A stretch of DNA of 64,000 bases from CAZZKF01 sp964654995. GTDB lineage: Bacteria > Pseudomonadota > Alphaproteobacteria > CAZZKF01. Location of the stretch: NCBI GenBank assembly GCA_964654995.1, contig CAZZKF010000002.1, positions 57,361-121,360 of the forward strand, given 5' to 3'. Made by a program: the position numbers and the translations under genes. This document shows, piece by piece, positions 50,205-57,844 of this stretch. How positions within the stretch are numbered: the first letter of the stretch is position 1; each line of letters begins with the position of its first letter. Below the pieces are notes generated by a model that was given only the letters and a program-made list of their open reading frames with translations, ran no database searches and was not told the DNA's origin.

Positions 50205-50777
50205 TCAGTCGCCGGCGCGCGCCCGGCGCTTGCTTTTGTCCCGGAAAAGATAGCGGAGGTGGACGTCAACCTCGGTGCGCCCGGGGCCGGCCACGAATGC
50301 CGCTTCGGCATGCTTGGGCCGGCGCCAGCGGACCTTGGGATTGTTGGAAAAGCCGAAGCCGTCTTTGGTGATGTTGACCTTGCCGTTGCCGTTCTGGTCG
50401 TGGAAGGCAACCAGGGCGTAGGTTCCCTCACCCGGCAGCGGCACGCACACCTCCATGGTCCCGGGCCGGGCCGGAATATCGAGACGATAGAGCTTCTTGC
50501 CCTTGACAAGAAAGTTCTCCGGATTGTCGTCATAGACATTGACCCGCAGATTGCCCACCGCGTTGCGAATGCCGTCGACCCGAACCAGCAATTCGGTGCG
50601 CCCATCCGCCTCGAGGCAGGTGCCGGGGGCTACGGCTTCGGCCTTTGTCGGGGCAATGGCATCGGCCTCGGCTCGGGCAACCTCGTCCGATCCGGCCCAG
50701 GCCATCTGTGCCGTCAGAGCGGCGGCAAACAGCACCGGAAGCAACATATATCTGCGCAAACGAGCCAAATCCATCAT
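50205..50777 (-). CDS. DUF2141-domain exported protein
   Basis: A 190-residue protein with a signal peptide (LLPVLFAAALTAQMAWA, cleavage near residue 28) and a DUF2141 beta-sandwich domain. The characteristic parts are LLVRVDGIRNAVGNLRVNVYDD, shortened here to VGNLRVNVYDD, then PGEGTYALVAFHDQNGNGK and FGFSNNPK. It ends in a basic KSKRRARAGD tail. DUF2141 proteins are periplasmic or surface proteins of unknown function. ATG 50777 (or 50774) is preferred, as the upstream frame is not family-like. It lies between the lipid kinase and the LptF-like gene and is divergent from the latter. Confidence 0.85.
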   Translation of the reverse strand: MMDLARLRRYMLLPVLFAAALTAQMAWAGSDEVARAEADAIAPTKAEAVAPGTCLEADGRTELLVRVDGIRNAVGNLRVNVYDDNPENFLVKGKKLYRLDIPARPGTMEVCVPLPGEGTYALVAFHDQNGNGKVNITKDGFGFSNNPKVRWRRPKHAEAAFVAGPGRTEVDVHLRYLFRDKSKRRARAGD

Positions 50778-51026
50778 CCAAACCTGCCACCGCCTGCCGC
50801 GGCCTCGGGGCCCCGCCCGGAGCGGCATTTCCCGGGCGTCGCACTCTCCGACCGGCCGGATATCGCCAAACCGCCGTCCGCAGAATCGTGGCCACAGTGT
50901 GTCTCGAGACTTTGGCAAGAATGCGGCATAAGTCATTTTTTGGCCTCAAAAATCCGCCACAATGCTATCAATAGGCTGAAAAAACGGCAGCAGAGTCCTC
51001 GCCCCCGACCCAAGAGCACGGCCCCC
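50778..51026. other. Divergent region between DUF2141 and LptF-like genes
   Basis: 249 bp that must hold the promoters of both the leftward lipid-kinase group and the rightward LptF/LptG-like group. The central part (50930-50985) is AT-richer; no clear element is recognisable. Confidence 0.4.
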
Positions 51027-52229
51027 ATGGTCAAACGCATCGACCTCTATCTGTTCATCGAGGTTCTCAAACCCTTGTTGATCACGCTCGGCATCTCGGC
51101 CCTGCTGCTGCTGCTCGAGCGCATGTTGCGGCTGTTTGATCTGGTGGTCAATCAGGGCGGGCCGTTTCTGGTGGTCTGGAAGATGCTGGCCAATCTGCTG
51201 CCCCATTATCTCGGGCTGGCGGTCCCCGCCGGCCTGTTTCTCGGCGTGCTGCTGGCGTTTCGCAAACTCTCCCTGGCCGGTGAGATCGACGCCATGCAGG
51301 CTTGCGGCCTGAGCCTGCCGCGCCTCTTGCGCCCGGCCGTGGTTTTGAGCCTGGTGCTGGCGATCATCACGCTCATCCTGCTGGGCTATGTGCAGCCGTT
51401 GAGCCGCTATGCCTATCGCAATCTGGTCTTCGACCTGTCGAACGGTGCGTTTGGCGCCAGCATCCGGGCTGCCGAATTCAACCAGCTGGGCAAGAACCTC
51501 ACCCTCCGCATCGAGGAATCCCGCGACAACGGCCAGAAACTGCTCAAGATCTTCCTGCAGAAACGCACCCGCAGTGGCCAGATCCTGACGGTCACGGCAC
51601 GCGAGGGCTCGTTTCTGGCAACCGATGTCGGCGACACCGTTCTGTTGCGCCTGATCGACGGCGTGCTGGTCGATGTCGACCCGGCGCGCCCGGCGCCGAC
51701 GGTGCTCAGTTTCGGGGTCCACGACTGGCCGATCGAACTGCCCAAGGCGGCACAGTTTCGCAGTCGCGGCGGTGAGCAGTACGAGATGACCCTGAGCGAA
51801 TTGTGGCGGGCCACCTATGGCGCCGGCTCCGGGCCCGTCAACCGGGAATTCCTGGCGGCCTTGCATGGCCGGCTGGCACGCTCGGTGGCGATTCTGATCC
51901 TGCCTTTTTTGGGGGGTGCGCTGGGATTTGTCTCCAAGCGCTCGGGCCGCGCCTTCGGCATCAGCGTCGGCACCGTGATTTTGCTGGTCTTTCACAAGAT
52001 TCTCGAGTTCGGCGAGGCCTTCGTGGCACTGGGCATGACGTCGCCATGGCTTGGTCTGTGGGCGCCCACCGTGCTGTTCGCCATTTTCAGCGGCCATCTG
52101 TTCCGCATCGCCGCCTTCCGGGTCGGAATCACGCCGCTGGCCTGGCTGGAAGAGGCCTGGGTCAACGCCCTTGAGGCCACCCGCCGGCTCACGACCCGGT
52201 CCGAGGCCGGCGGACAGGGACGGGCGTGA
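51027..52229 (+). CDS. LptF-like permease (YjgP/YjgQ family)
   Basis: A 400-residue inner-membrane permease with helices at about 10-35, 55-80, 98-118 and three near the end, and a periplasmic beta-rich domain between (about 125-290). The helix 1 start (KRIDLYLFIEVLKPL) and AFRKLSLAGEIDAMQACGLS with its coupling-helix EIDAMQ segment are diagnostic of the LptF/LptG family. These proteins pull lipopolysaccharide from the membrane to the LptA bridge with the ATPase LptB. ATG 51027 is the family start. No lptA, lptB or lptC is near. The gene overlaps the next LptG-like one, and both lie among ceramide genes. Confidence 0.92.
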   Translation: MVKRIDLYLFIEVLKPLLITLGISALLLLLERMLRLFDLVVNQGGPFLVVWKMLANLLPHYLGLAVPAGLFLGVLLAFRKLSLAGEIDAMQACGLSLPRLLRPAVVLSLVLAIITLILLGYVQPLSRYAYRNLVFDLSNGAFGASIRAAEFNQLGKNLTLRIEESRDNGQKLLKIFLQKRTRSGQILTVTAREGSFLATDVGDTVLLRLIDGVLVDVDPARPAPTVLSFGVHDWPIELPKAAQFRSRGGEQYEMTLSELWRATYGAGSGPVNREFLAALHGRLARSVAILILPFLGGALGFVSKRSGRAFGISVGTVILLVFHKILEFGEAFVALGMTSPWLGLWAPTVLFAIFSGHLFRIAAFRVGITPLAWLEEAWVNALEATRRLTTRSEAGGQGRA

Positions 52230-53320
52230 TGTTCAAACGCAGTGCGCCGACGACCCTTCAGCGCTACGTCGCGCGCGTCTATATGACGCGCTTCCTGGTG
52301 GTTTTTGTCGGCATTGCGGTGGTGCTCCAGGCCCTCGATCTGCTGGCCAAGAGCGGCGAGGTTCTGGCCGGCGAGGGCGCCGGCGTCTCCTCGCTGCTGC
52401 GCTACATGGCCCTGCGCCTGCCCCAGATCATCTCGGAACTGCCGCCCTTTACCGCCCTGCTGGCGGCGCTGATCACCTTCGCCGCGCTGGCCCAGCACAG
52501 CGAGATCACGATCATGCGTGCCAGTGGAATGTCCGCCTTCCGGATCGTGCGGCCGATGATGCTGGCCTCGGTGGTCATCGCCGTTGCGCATTTTCTGTTC
52601 AACGAGCTGGTGGTGGTGGATGCCAATGTCGAGCTTGATGCCTGGGCGGCCAATGACTACGCGGTCACCACCCTCGAGCCGCCGCCGCCCGCGGTTGGCG
52701 CCTGGGCGGTCGACGGCAACGCGCTGATCCGGGTCGGTGCCGTCACCCGCGGCGGCACGATTCTCGATTCCGTGGCGATTTACGAGCGCACGCCGGACGC
52801 CAAGCTGGAGCGTATCGTCAATGCCGAATTCGCGGCCTATGTCGATGACCGCTGGACGATGTTCGACGTTCGCACGTTCACGGTGGCCGATCAGAAGGTC
52901 ACCCATCTGGCGAGCGAGCCGTGGAACACCACCGTGCCGCCGGAACGCTTCCTCGCCCTCGCCGTCGAGCCGACCAAGGTGTCGTTCGCCGAATTATGGC
53001 GCACCACCCGCGAGCTGCAGCGCGAGGGACACCCGGTGGCAATGCTGAAATCCTGGCTGCATCAAAAGATCGCTGGACCCGCGGGGTCAATCCTGATGCC
53101 CCTGCTCGGCATCATCGCCGGTTTCGGGGTGGTGCGCTCGGGCCTTCTGTTCCTGCGCGTGGCGCTGGGGATGGGACTTGGGTTCGCCTTCTTCATCGTC
53201 GACAACCTGTTGCTGGCGCTGGGCCAGTTCGGTACCCTGCCGCCGTTTCTGGCGGCCTGGACGCCGATCCTGCTGTTTCTTCTGATCGGCTTTTCAGTCA
53301 TCATCTACACCGAAGAATAA
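52226..53320 (+). CDS. LptG-like permease (YjgP/YjgQ family)
   Basis: A 364-residue partner permease (363 if ATG 52229 is used; either overlaps the previous stop). It has the family layout of three N-terminal helices, a periplasmic domain and three C-terminal helices. The HSEITIMRASGMSAFRIVRP segment contains the cytoplasmic coupling helix, and PAGSILMPLLGIIAGFGVV opens the last helix block. The LptF-LptG heterodimer binds lipid between the subunits. This pair could be the cell's only LptFG or a paralogue for another lipid; the window alone cannot decide. Confidence 0.92.
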   Translation: MMFKRSAPTTLQRYVARVYMTRFLVVFVGIAVVLQALDLLAKSGEVLAGEGAGVSSLLRYMALRLPQIISELPPFTALLAALITFAALAQHSEITIMRASGMSAFRIVRPMMLASVVIAVAHFLFNELVVVDANVELDAWAANDYAVTTLEPPPPAVGAWAVDGNALIRVGAVTRGGTILDSVAIYERTPDAKLERIVNAEFAAYVDDRWTMFDVRTFTVADQKVTHLASEPWNTTVPPERFLALAVEPTKVSFAELWRTTRELQREGHPVAMLKSWLHQKIAGPAGSILMPLLGIIAGFGVVRSGLLFLRVALGMGLGFAFFIVDNLLLALGQFGTLPPFLAAWTPILLFLLIGFSVIIYTEE

Positions 53321-53364
53321 GAGGCGTCGGCGCACCCCCCGCGCGTGTTTTCCGGACAAGGCCG

Positions 53365-54912
53365 TTGAGTGATCCCTCCGCAGACCGAACCCCGTCGAGC
53401 CGGCGCGATGCAGCGCACGCCGCTGACTACGCCAAGGTGGCGCATGGTGCCGGCCTCGCCTTGCTCGGGCGCATGGGGGCGCTGATCGAGCCGATCAGCG
53501 TCGTCATATTCGCGCGTCTTTACGGCCCTGCGACGTTTGGTCTGTTCATCCTGCTGTGGAGCTACGCGCAGCTGATCTCGATCGGCGCCGATTTCGGCAT
53601 GACCTCGGCCCTGCAACGCTTCGTTCCCACCCAGAACGAGGTTGGCGCCCGTGTCGTTCTGCGCAATGCGCTGTTGAGCGCGCTCACCATCGGGCTGGCA
53701 TTTGCCGGCCTGCTGTACGTCCTGGCGCCGTTCGTCGCCGATTACATCAACGCCGGCGGGCTGGAGCACGCACGCGTCGTCCACCTGATCCGCATGTACG
53801 TCTGGGCGGTGCCGCTATGGACCCTGATCGAGGTGATGACCGCGGCGATTCGCGCCCGCCAGGTGTTCGGGCCGGAAATCCGGGTCCGGATCTTCTATGA
53901 ACAGGGCTTGCGGCTGGTTGCCGGTGTCGCCTTTTTCTATGCCGGCTGGCAGCTTGAGGGCCTGTTCGCGGCGCATCTGTTCTCGCTGGCGATGGCCTCG
54001 CTTTTGGGCGCCCGCCTGATCAGCCGGTTCTACGGCTGGCGGGGCCTGGTCACCGCCCGCAGCCCGCAGGGCGAAGGGCTGCTTTTGCCGATGCTGCATT
54101 TTTCCAGCCTGATGGTGATTCCCAACATCGCCAAGAAACTGCACTCCAATCTGCCGCTGTGGTTTCTCAACGCGCTGATCCCCGGCGCCCATGGTGCCGC
54201 CGCGGTCGGGATTTACGCGGTCGCCCGCAAGATCGTCAGCGTCCTGCAGGTGATTCGCGACAGCTTCGAATACGTGCTGGCACCGATGGCGGCAGCCAAG
54301 CGCAGCGTCGACGCCCATCAGAGCCTGCGCGAGATCTACGCCTTCGCCACGCGCCTGATCTATGCCGCCTTCCTGCCGGCGGCGAGTGTGCTGATCCTGC
54401 TGCGCGAGCAGCTTCTGGCAATCCCCGGCGACGAGTTCCGGGCCGGGTCGGCAGCGCTGGTGATCCTGGCGGTCGGACGCTGGCTGGAAAGCGCCACCGG
54501 CCCGTCAACCGCCGTCATCTCGATGATCGGGCGCTATCAGCTTCCGGTCATCAACGCCTTTGCCGGCATGGCGGTAACCGTTACCCTGCTGATCCTGCTG
54601 GTGCCGGTCTACGGCATTACCGGCGGCGCCGTGGCGGCCGCCATCGGCATCAATGTGACCAGCCTGGCGGCTCTCGCCGAGGTCCATTTCCTGCACCGTC
54701 TGCAACCCTTCGACCACCGCATTCTGCGCCCCTTCCTGATCTCGGCGGCGCTTTCGGCAGTGGTCGGGCTGGTGACCATGGAGGCCGCCCGCCTGGGCAC
54801 GGTGAGCGGCCTCGTCACCGGCGCCATCGGCGTCATCGCCACGCTGGTGATCCTGTTCAAGGTCGGCTTTACACCGGCCGATCGCGCCGCCTTGCACCGC
54901 AAATCGGCGTGA
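53365..54912 (+). CDS. Wzx/MATE-like polysaccharide or lipid flippase
   Basis: A 515-residue membrane protein with 12-14 helices, in the MOP (Wzx/MurJ/MATE) superfamily. Opening features are GAGLALLGRMGALIEP and LYGPATFGLFILLW, and the conserved turn in GIYAVARKIVS is in mid-protein. Wzx flippases move undecaprenyl-linked sugar units; some relatives move other lipids. The frame is open upstream to 52921, but that is inside the LptG-like gene. TTG 53365 (SDPSADRT..), with CAAGG 4 nt before, is the best start and lies 44 bp after the previous stop. It probably belongs to the same rightward operon. Confidence 0.87.
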   Translation: MSDPSADRTPSSRRDAAHAADYAKVAHGAGLALLGRMGALIEPISVVIFARLYGPATFGLFILLWSYAQLISIGADFGMTSALQRFVPTQNEVGARVVLRNALLSALTIGLAFAGLLYVLAPFVADYINAGGLEHARVVHLIRMYVWAVPLWTLIEVMTAAIRARQVFGPEIRVRIFYEQGLRLVAGVAFFYAGWQLEGLFAAHLFSLAMASLLGARLISRFYGWRGLVTARSPQGEGLLLPMLHFSSLMVIPNIAKKLHSNLPLWFLNALIPGAHGAAAVGIYAVARKIVSVLQVIRDSFEYVLAPMAAAKRSVDAHQSLREIYAFATRLIYAAFLPAASVLILLREQLLAIPGDEFRAGSAALVILAVGRWLESATGPSTAVISMIGRYQLPVINAFAGMAVTVTLLILLVPVYGITGGAVAAAIGINVTSLAALAEVHFLHRLQPFDHRILRPFLISAALSAVVGLVTMEAARLGTVSGLVTGAIGVIATLVILFKVGFTPADRAALHRKSA

Positions 54913-55025
54913 CGGCTCGCGATCCACAGTACAAACATCTTTGATTTACCGAAGCAGGGCTGTATTTTTGGCGCAATTGCAGAACGATTCGGGATGAATC
55001 ATCGATCTGAAGAGGGAGCACTGCC

Positions 55026-55787
55026 TTGGTCGCGCGCTTTGGCTTGTGGAAAGACCGGAAATATCACCTTGACCGGATGACTTTGCCTGAGCTTGTCGTC
55101 TCCTATTTTCAGTATTACGCCATTCAGGTGTACATCCTGGTCACCCTGGTCTCGCTGGGACTTGCGGTTCACTGGATGACGGCACCGGCACCGGTGGTCC
55201 TCGCCGGGCTGGCGGCGGTGTTGATCTACCCGCTGGTCTGGTATGTGCTGCATCGCTTCGTCCTGCACGGTCAGTTTCTCTATCGCTCACCGCTGACCGC
55301 CGCCGTGTGGAAGCGGATTCATTTCGATCATCATCAGGACCCGCATGATTTGCGGGTTCTGTTCGGGGCGCTTTATACGACACTGCCGACAATCGCCTTG
55401 GGCACCATGCCGCTGGGCTGGCTGATTGCCGGCAAGGCGGGTGCCGCCGCCGGGCTGGGCATCGGCGCGCTGGTCACCTGCATCTACGAGTTCTCGCACT
55501 GCGTCCAGCATCTCTCCTACAAACCGAAATGGGCCTACCTGCGGCACATCAAACAGCGCCACATGGAACACCACTTTCACGACGAGAACGGCAATTTCGG
55601 CATCACCAGCTTTATCTGGGATCACCTGTTCGGGACCTATTACGAAAAGGCCGAAGGGGCGCCGCGAAGCGCCACCGTGTTCAACATCGGCTATACGGCG
55701 GAGATGGCCGAACGCTACCCTTGGGTCGCCCGCCTGTCGGGTGGCGTGCTGACCGACAATCCGCGCGAACGCCGGCAGCCCTCATGA
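55026..55787 (+). CDS. Fatty acid hydroxylase/sterol desaturase-family membrane di-iron enzyme
   Basis: A 253-residue membrane enzyme with four or so helices and the histidine clusters of the family: HRFVLH, HFDHH, HCVQH and HMEHHFH, which bind two irons. The family hydroxylates or desaturates lipids with oxygen. Placed between a flippase and the bCerS-like gene, it is a candidate sphingoid-base or ceramide 2-hydroxylase (inference). Start is TTG 55026, with GAAGAGGGAG about 8 nt upstream. No ATG or GTG is available before the first family-like segment. Confidence 0.88.
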   Translation: MVARFGLWKDRKYHLDRMTLPELVVSYFQYYAIQVYILVTLVSLGLAVHWMTAPAPVVLAGLAAVLIYPLVWYVLHRFVLHGQFLYRSPLTAAVWKRIHFDHHQDPHDLRVLFGALYTTLPTIALGTMPLGWLIAGKAGAAAGLGIGALVTCIYEFSHCVQHLSYKPKWAYLRHIKQRHMEHHFHDENGNFGITSFIWDHLFGTYYEKAEGAPRSATVFNIGYTAEMAERYPWVARLSGGVLTDNPRERRQPS

Positions 55788-55832
55788 TCGTCAGGCTGGA
55801 GCGCTCTGATCACCGATGTTCTCCGCTGCTCG

Positions 55833-57014
55833 ATGAAATCCGTGGCGCATAATCCTGGCGGATCCTCCACCGCGTCACCCATCGAGGTGGTGCCGGTCGA
55901 GGGACGGCGTGACCTCGCCACCTTCCTCAAGGTGCCCTGGCCGCTTTACCGCGACGATCCCAACTGGGTGCCGCCGCTCCTGTCCGAGCAATTCAAGCAG
56001 TTGCAGGCTGCCACCAACCCCTATTTCGAACATGCCGAGGCCCGCTACTGGATTGCCCGGCGCGGGCGCCAGGTGGTAGGGCGGATCAGCGCCCAGGTGG
56101 ACAGGCTGGTGCTGGAGCGCGAGGCGGTGCCGACCGGGCACTTCGGCTTTATCGAGGCGATCGACGATGCAAGCGTGTTCGCCGCCTTGTTCGAAGCTGC
56201 CGAAGGCTGGCTGCGCGAGCGTGGCATGGCCCGTGTCACCGGACCTTTCAACCTGTCGATCAATCAGGAAAGCGGCCTTCTGGTCGACGGCTTTGATACC
56301 CCGCCAAGGATGCTGATGGGCCATGCCCGGCCCTATTACGGCCCCCGGATCGAGGCCCTGGGGTATACCAAGATCAAGGATTTGTACGCCTATCACCTGG
56401 AAATCATCGAAGGGTTTCCCAAGCCCATCCAGCGCCTGCTTGAGCGCGCCGAGCGTCAGGGACACATCAAGCTGCGGCACCTCGACATGAAGCGCTATGA
56501 CCAGGACTTGGCCGACATCATCGACATCTTCAACGATGCCTGGTCGGAAAACTGGGGCTTCATTCCGCTGACCGAGGCCGAGGCCCGCGCCGATGCCAGG
56601 GCGATGAAACCGCTGGTGGTGCCGGAACTGGTTTACATCGCCGAGATCGAGGGTGAGCCGGTCGGCATGATGGTCACCCTTCCCAACCTCAACGAGGCGA
56701 TCGCCGACCTGAATGGTCGGCTGTTTCCCTTTGGCTGGGCCAAGTTGCTGTGGCGCCTCAAGGTTCGTCACCTGCGCACCTCACGGGTGGTGATGATGGG
56801 GGTGCGCAAGAAGTTTCAGAGCACCGCATTGGGCGCCGCCATTGCCTTCCTGCTGATCGAAACCAGCCGCCGCCATGGCGTCGCCTGGGGCTTGCACGAA
56901 GGCGAGTTGTCGTGGATTCTCGAAGACAACACCGGCATGCGGCAAATGCTGGAAGCCATTGAAAGCCGGCTTTACAAGGTCTACCGGGTTTACGAAAAAA
57001 CGCTGGCCCCTTAG
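55833..57014 (+). CDS. bCerS-like N-acyltransferase (bacterial ceramide synthase candidate)
   Basis: A 393-residue acyl-CoA N-acyltransferase with a GNAT-like fold. Typical parts are FLKVPWPLYRDDPNWVPPL, PYFEHAEARYWIARR, GPFNLSINQESGLLVDGFD and MGVRKKFQSTALGAAIAFLLIE, cited here only through short pieces. This sequence type is that of the bacterial ceramide synthase of Caulobacter, which is unrelated to the eukaryotic CerS and joins an acyl-CoA to the sphingoid amine. The identification rests on this resemblance plus presence in the same cluster as spt, ACP, acyl-ACP synthetase and cerR. ATG 55833. It begins 45 bp after the hydroxylase stop. Confidence 0.84.
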   Translation: MKSVAHNPGGSSTASPIEVVPVEGRRDLATFLKVPWPLYRDDPNWVPPLLSEQFKQLQAATNPYFEHAEARYWIARRGRQVVGRISAQVDRLVLEREAVPTGHFGFIEAIDDASVFAALFEAAEGWLRERGMARVTGPFNLSINQESGLLVDGFDTPPRMLMGHARPYYGPRIEALGYTKIKDLYAYHLEIIEGFPKPIQRLLERAERQGHIKLRHLDMKRYDQDLADIIDIFNDAWSENWGFIPLTEAEARADARAMKPLVVPELVYIAEIEGEPVGMMVTLPNLNEAIADLNGRLFPFGWAKLLWRLKVRHLRTSRVVMMGVRKKFQSTALGAAIAFLLIETSRRHGVAWGLHEGELSWILEDNTGMRQMLEAIESRLYKVYRVYEKTLAP

Positions 57015-57094
57015 TCATGGGCGCAACGCCCCGGGATGAGCTATGATGGCGGCACCGGCCGGCCGCTGCCGCGACAGACCCGACGTGAAGGACC

Positions 57095-57844
57095 ATGACA
57101 GAAGAGCCCGTTGATCGCGACCAATCCGCCGACCCGGCCGATGCCGAAGCGGTCGACGGCGCAGATCCGCCACCGCCGCGCCGCCCGTTCTTTCACCGGA
57201 TTCGCGCCTATTTCCTGACCGGTGTGGTGGTGATCGCGCCGATCGCGATCACCGTCTATCTCACCTGGGTGTTCATCCATGCGGTCGATGTGCGGGTGCG
57301 CCCGCTGATCCCCCTCAAGTACAACCCCGAGACCTATCTGCCGTTCAGCCTGCCGGGACTGGGCCTGTTGCTGGTGGTGGTCTTCGTCACCCTGATCGGC
57401 GCGCTGACCGCCAATTTCTTCGGCCGTGCGCTCTTGCGCGCCGGCGAGCGGGTGCTCAACCGGATGCCGGTGGTGCGCAGCATCTATGCAACATTGAAGC
57501 AGATTTTCGAAACCGTGGTGTCGCAGTCGACAGCCACTTTCGAGCAGGTGGTTCTGGTCGAATATCCGCGAAAAGGCATCTGGGCGATCGGCTTCGTGAC
57601 CAGCGATACGCGCGGTGAAATTCAGCGCCGCAGCAGCGAGGACCTGATCAACGTGTTCTTGCCGACGACGCCCAATCCGACCTCCGGCTTTCTGCTGTTC
57701 ATACCGCGCAAGGATGTCGTCTATCTGAACATGACCGTCGAGGAAGGGATCAAGAAGGTGATTTCCGCCGGTCTTGTCACGCCCCCGGACGAAGGTGCGG
57801 AAGCGGTAGCGGACACCGACGCCAAAACCGACGGCTCATCCTGA
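57095..57844 (+). CDS. DUF502-family membrane protein
   Basis: A 249-residue inner-membrane protein with two helices (about 38-62 and 84-110) and the DUF502 signature (PGLGLLLVVVFVTLIGAL, RMPVVRSIYATLKQIFETV, VLVEYPRKGIWAIGFVT). Its function is unknown; members are widespread in proteobacteria and often lie near recG in this group. It has an acidic N-terminus and an acidic C-terminal tail. It overlaps the convergent recG gene by 9 bp. Confidence 0.92.
   Translation: MTEEPVDRDQSADPADAEAVDGADPPPPRRPFFHRIRAYFLTGVVVIAPIAITVYLTWVFIHAVDVRVRPLIPLKYNPETYLPFSLPGLGLLLVVVFVTLIGALTANFFGRALLRAGERVLNRMPVVRSIYATLKQIFETVVSQSTATFEQVVLVEYPRKGIWAIGFVTSDTRGEIQRRSSEDLINVFLPTTPNPTSGFLLFIPRKDVVYLNMTVEEGIKKVISAGLVTPPDEGAEAVADTDAKTDGSS

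Noticed and set aside
50946..52097. A 383-codon minus-strand frame opposite the LptF-like gene
   Set aside because: Gln/Asp-rich low-complexity translation, no ribosome binding site, antisense to a clear membrane permease.
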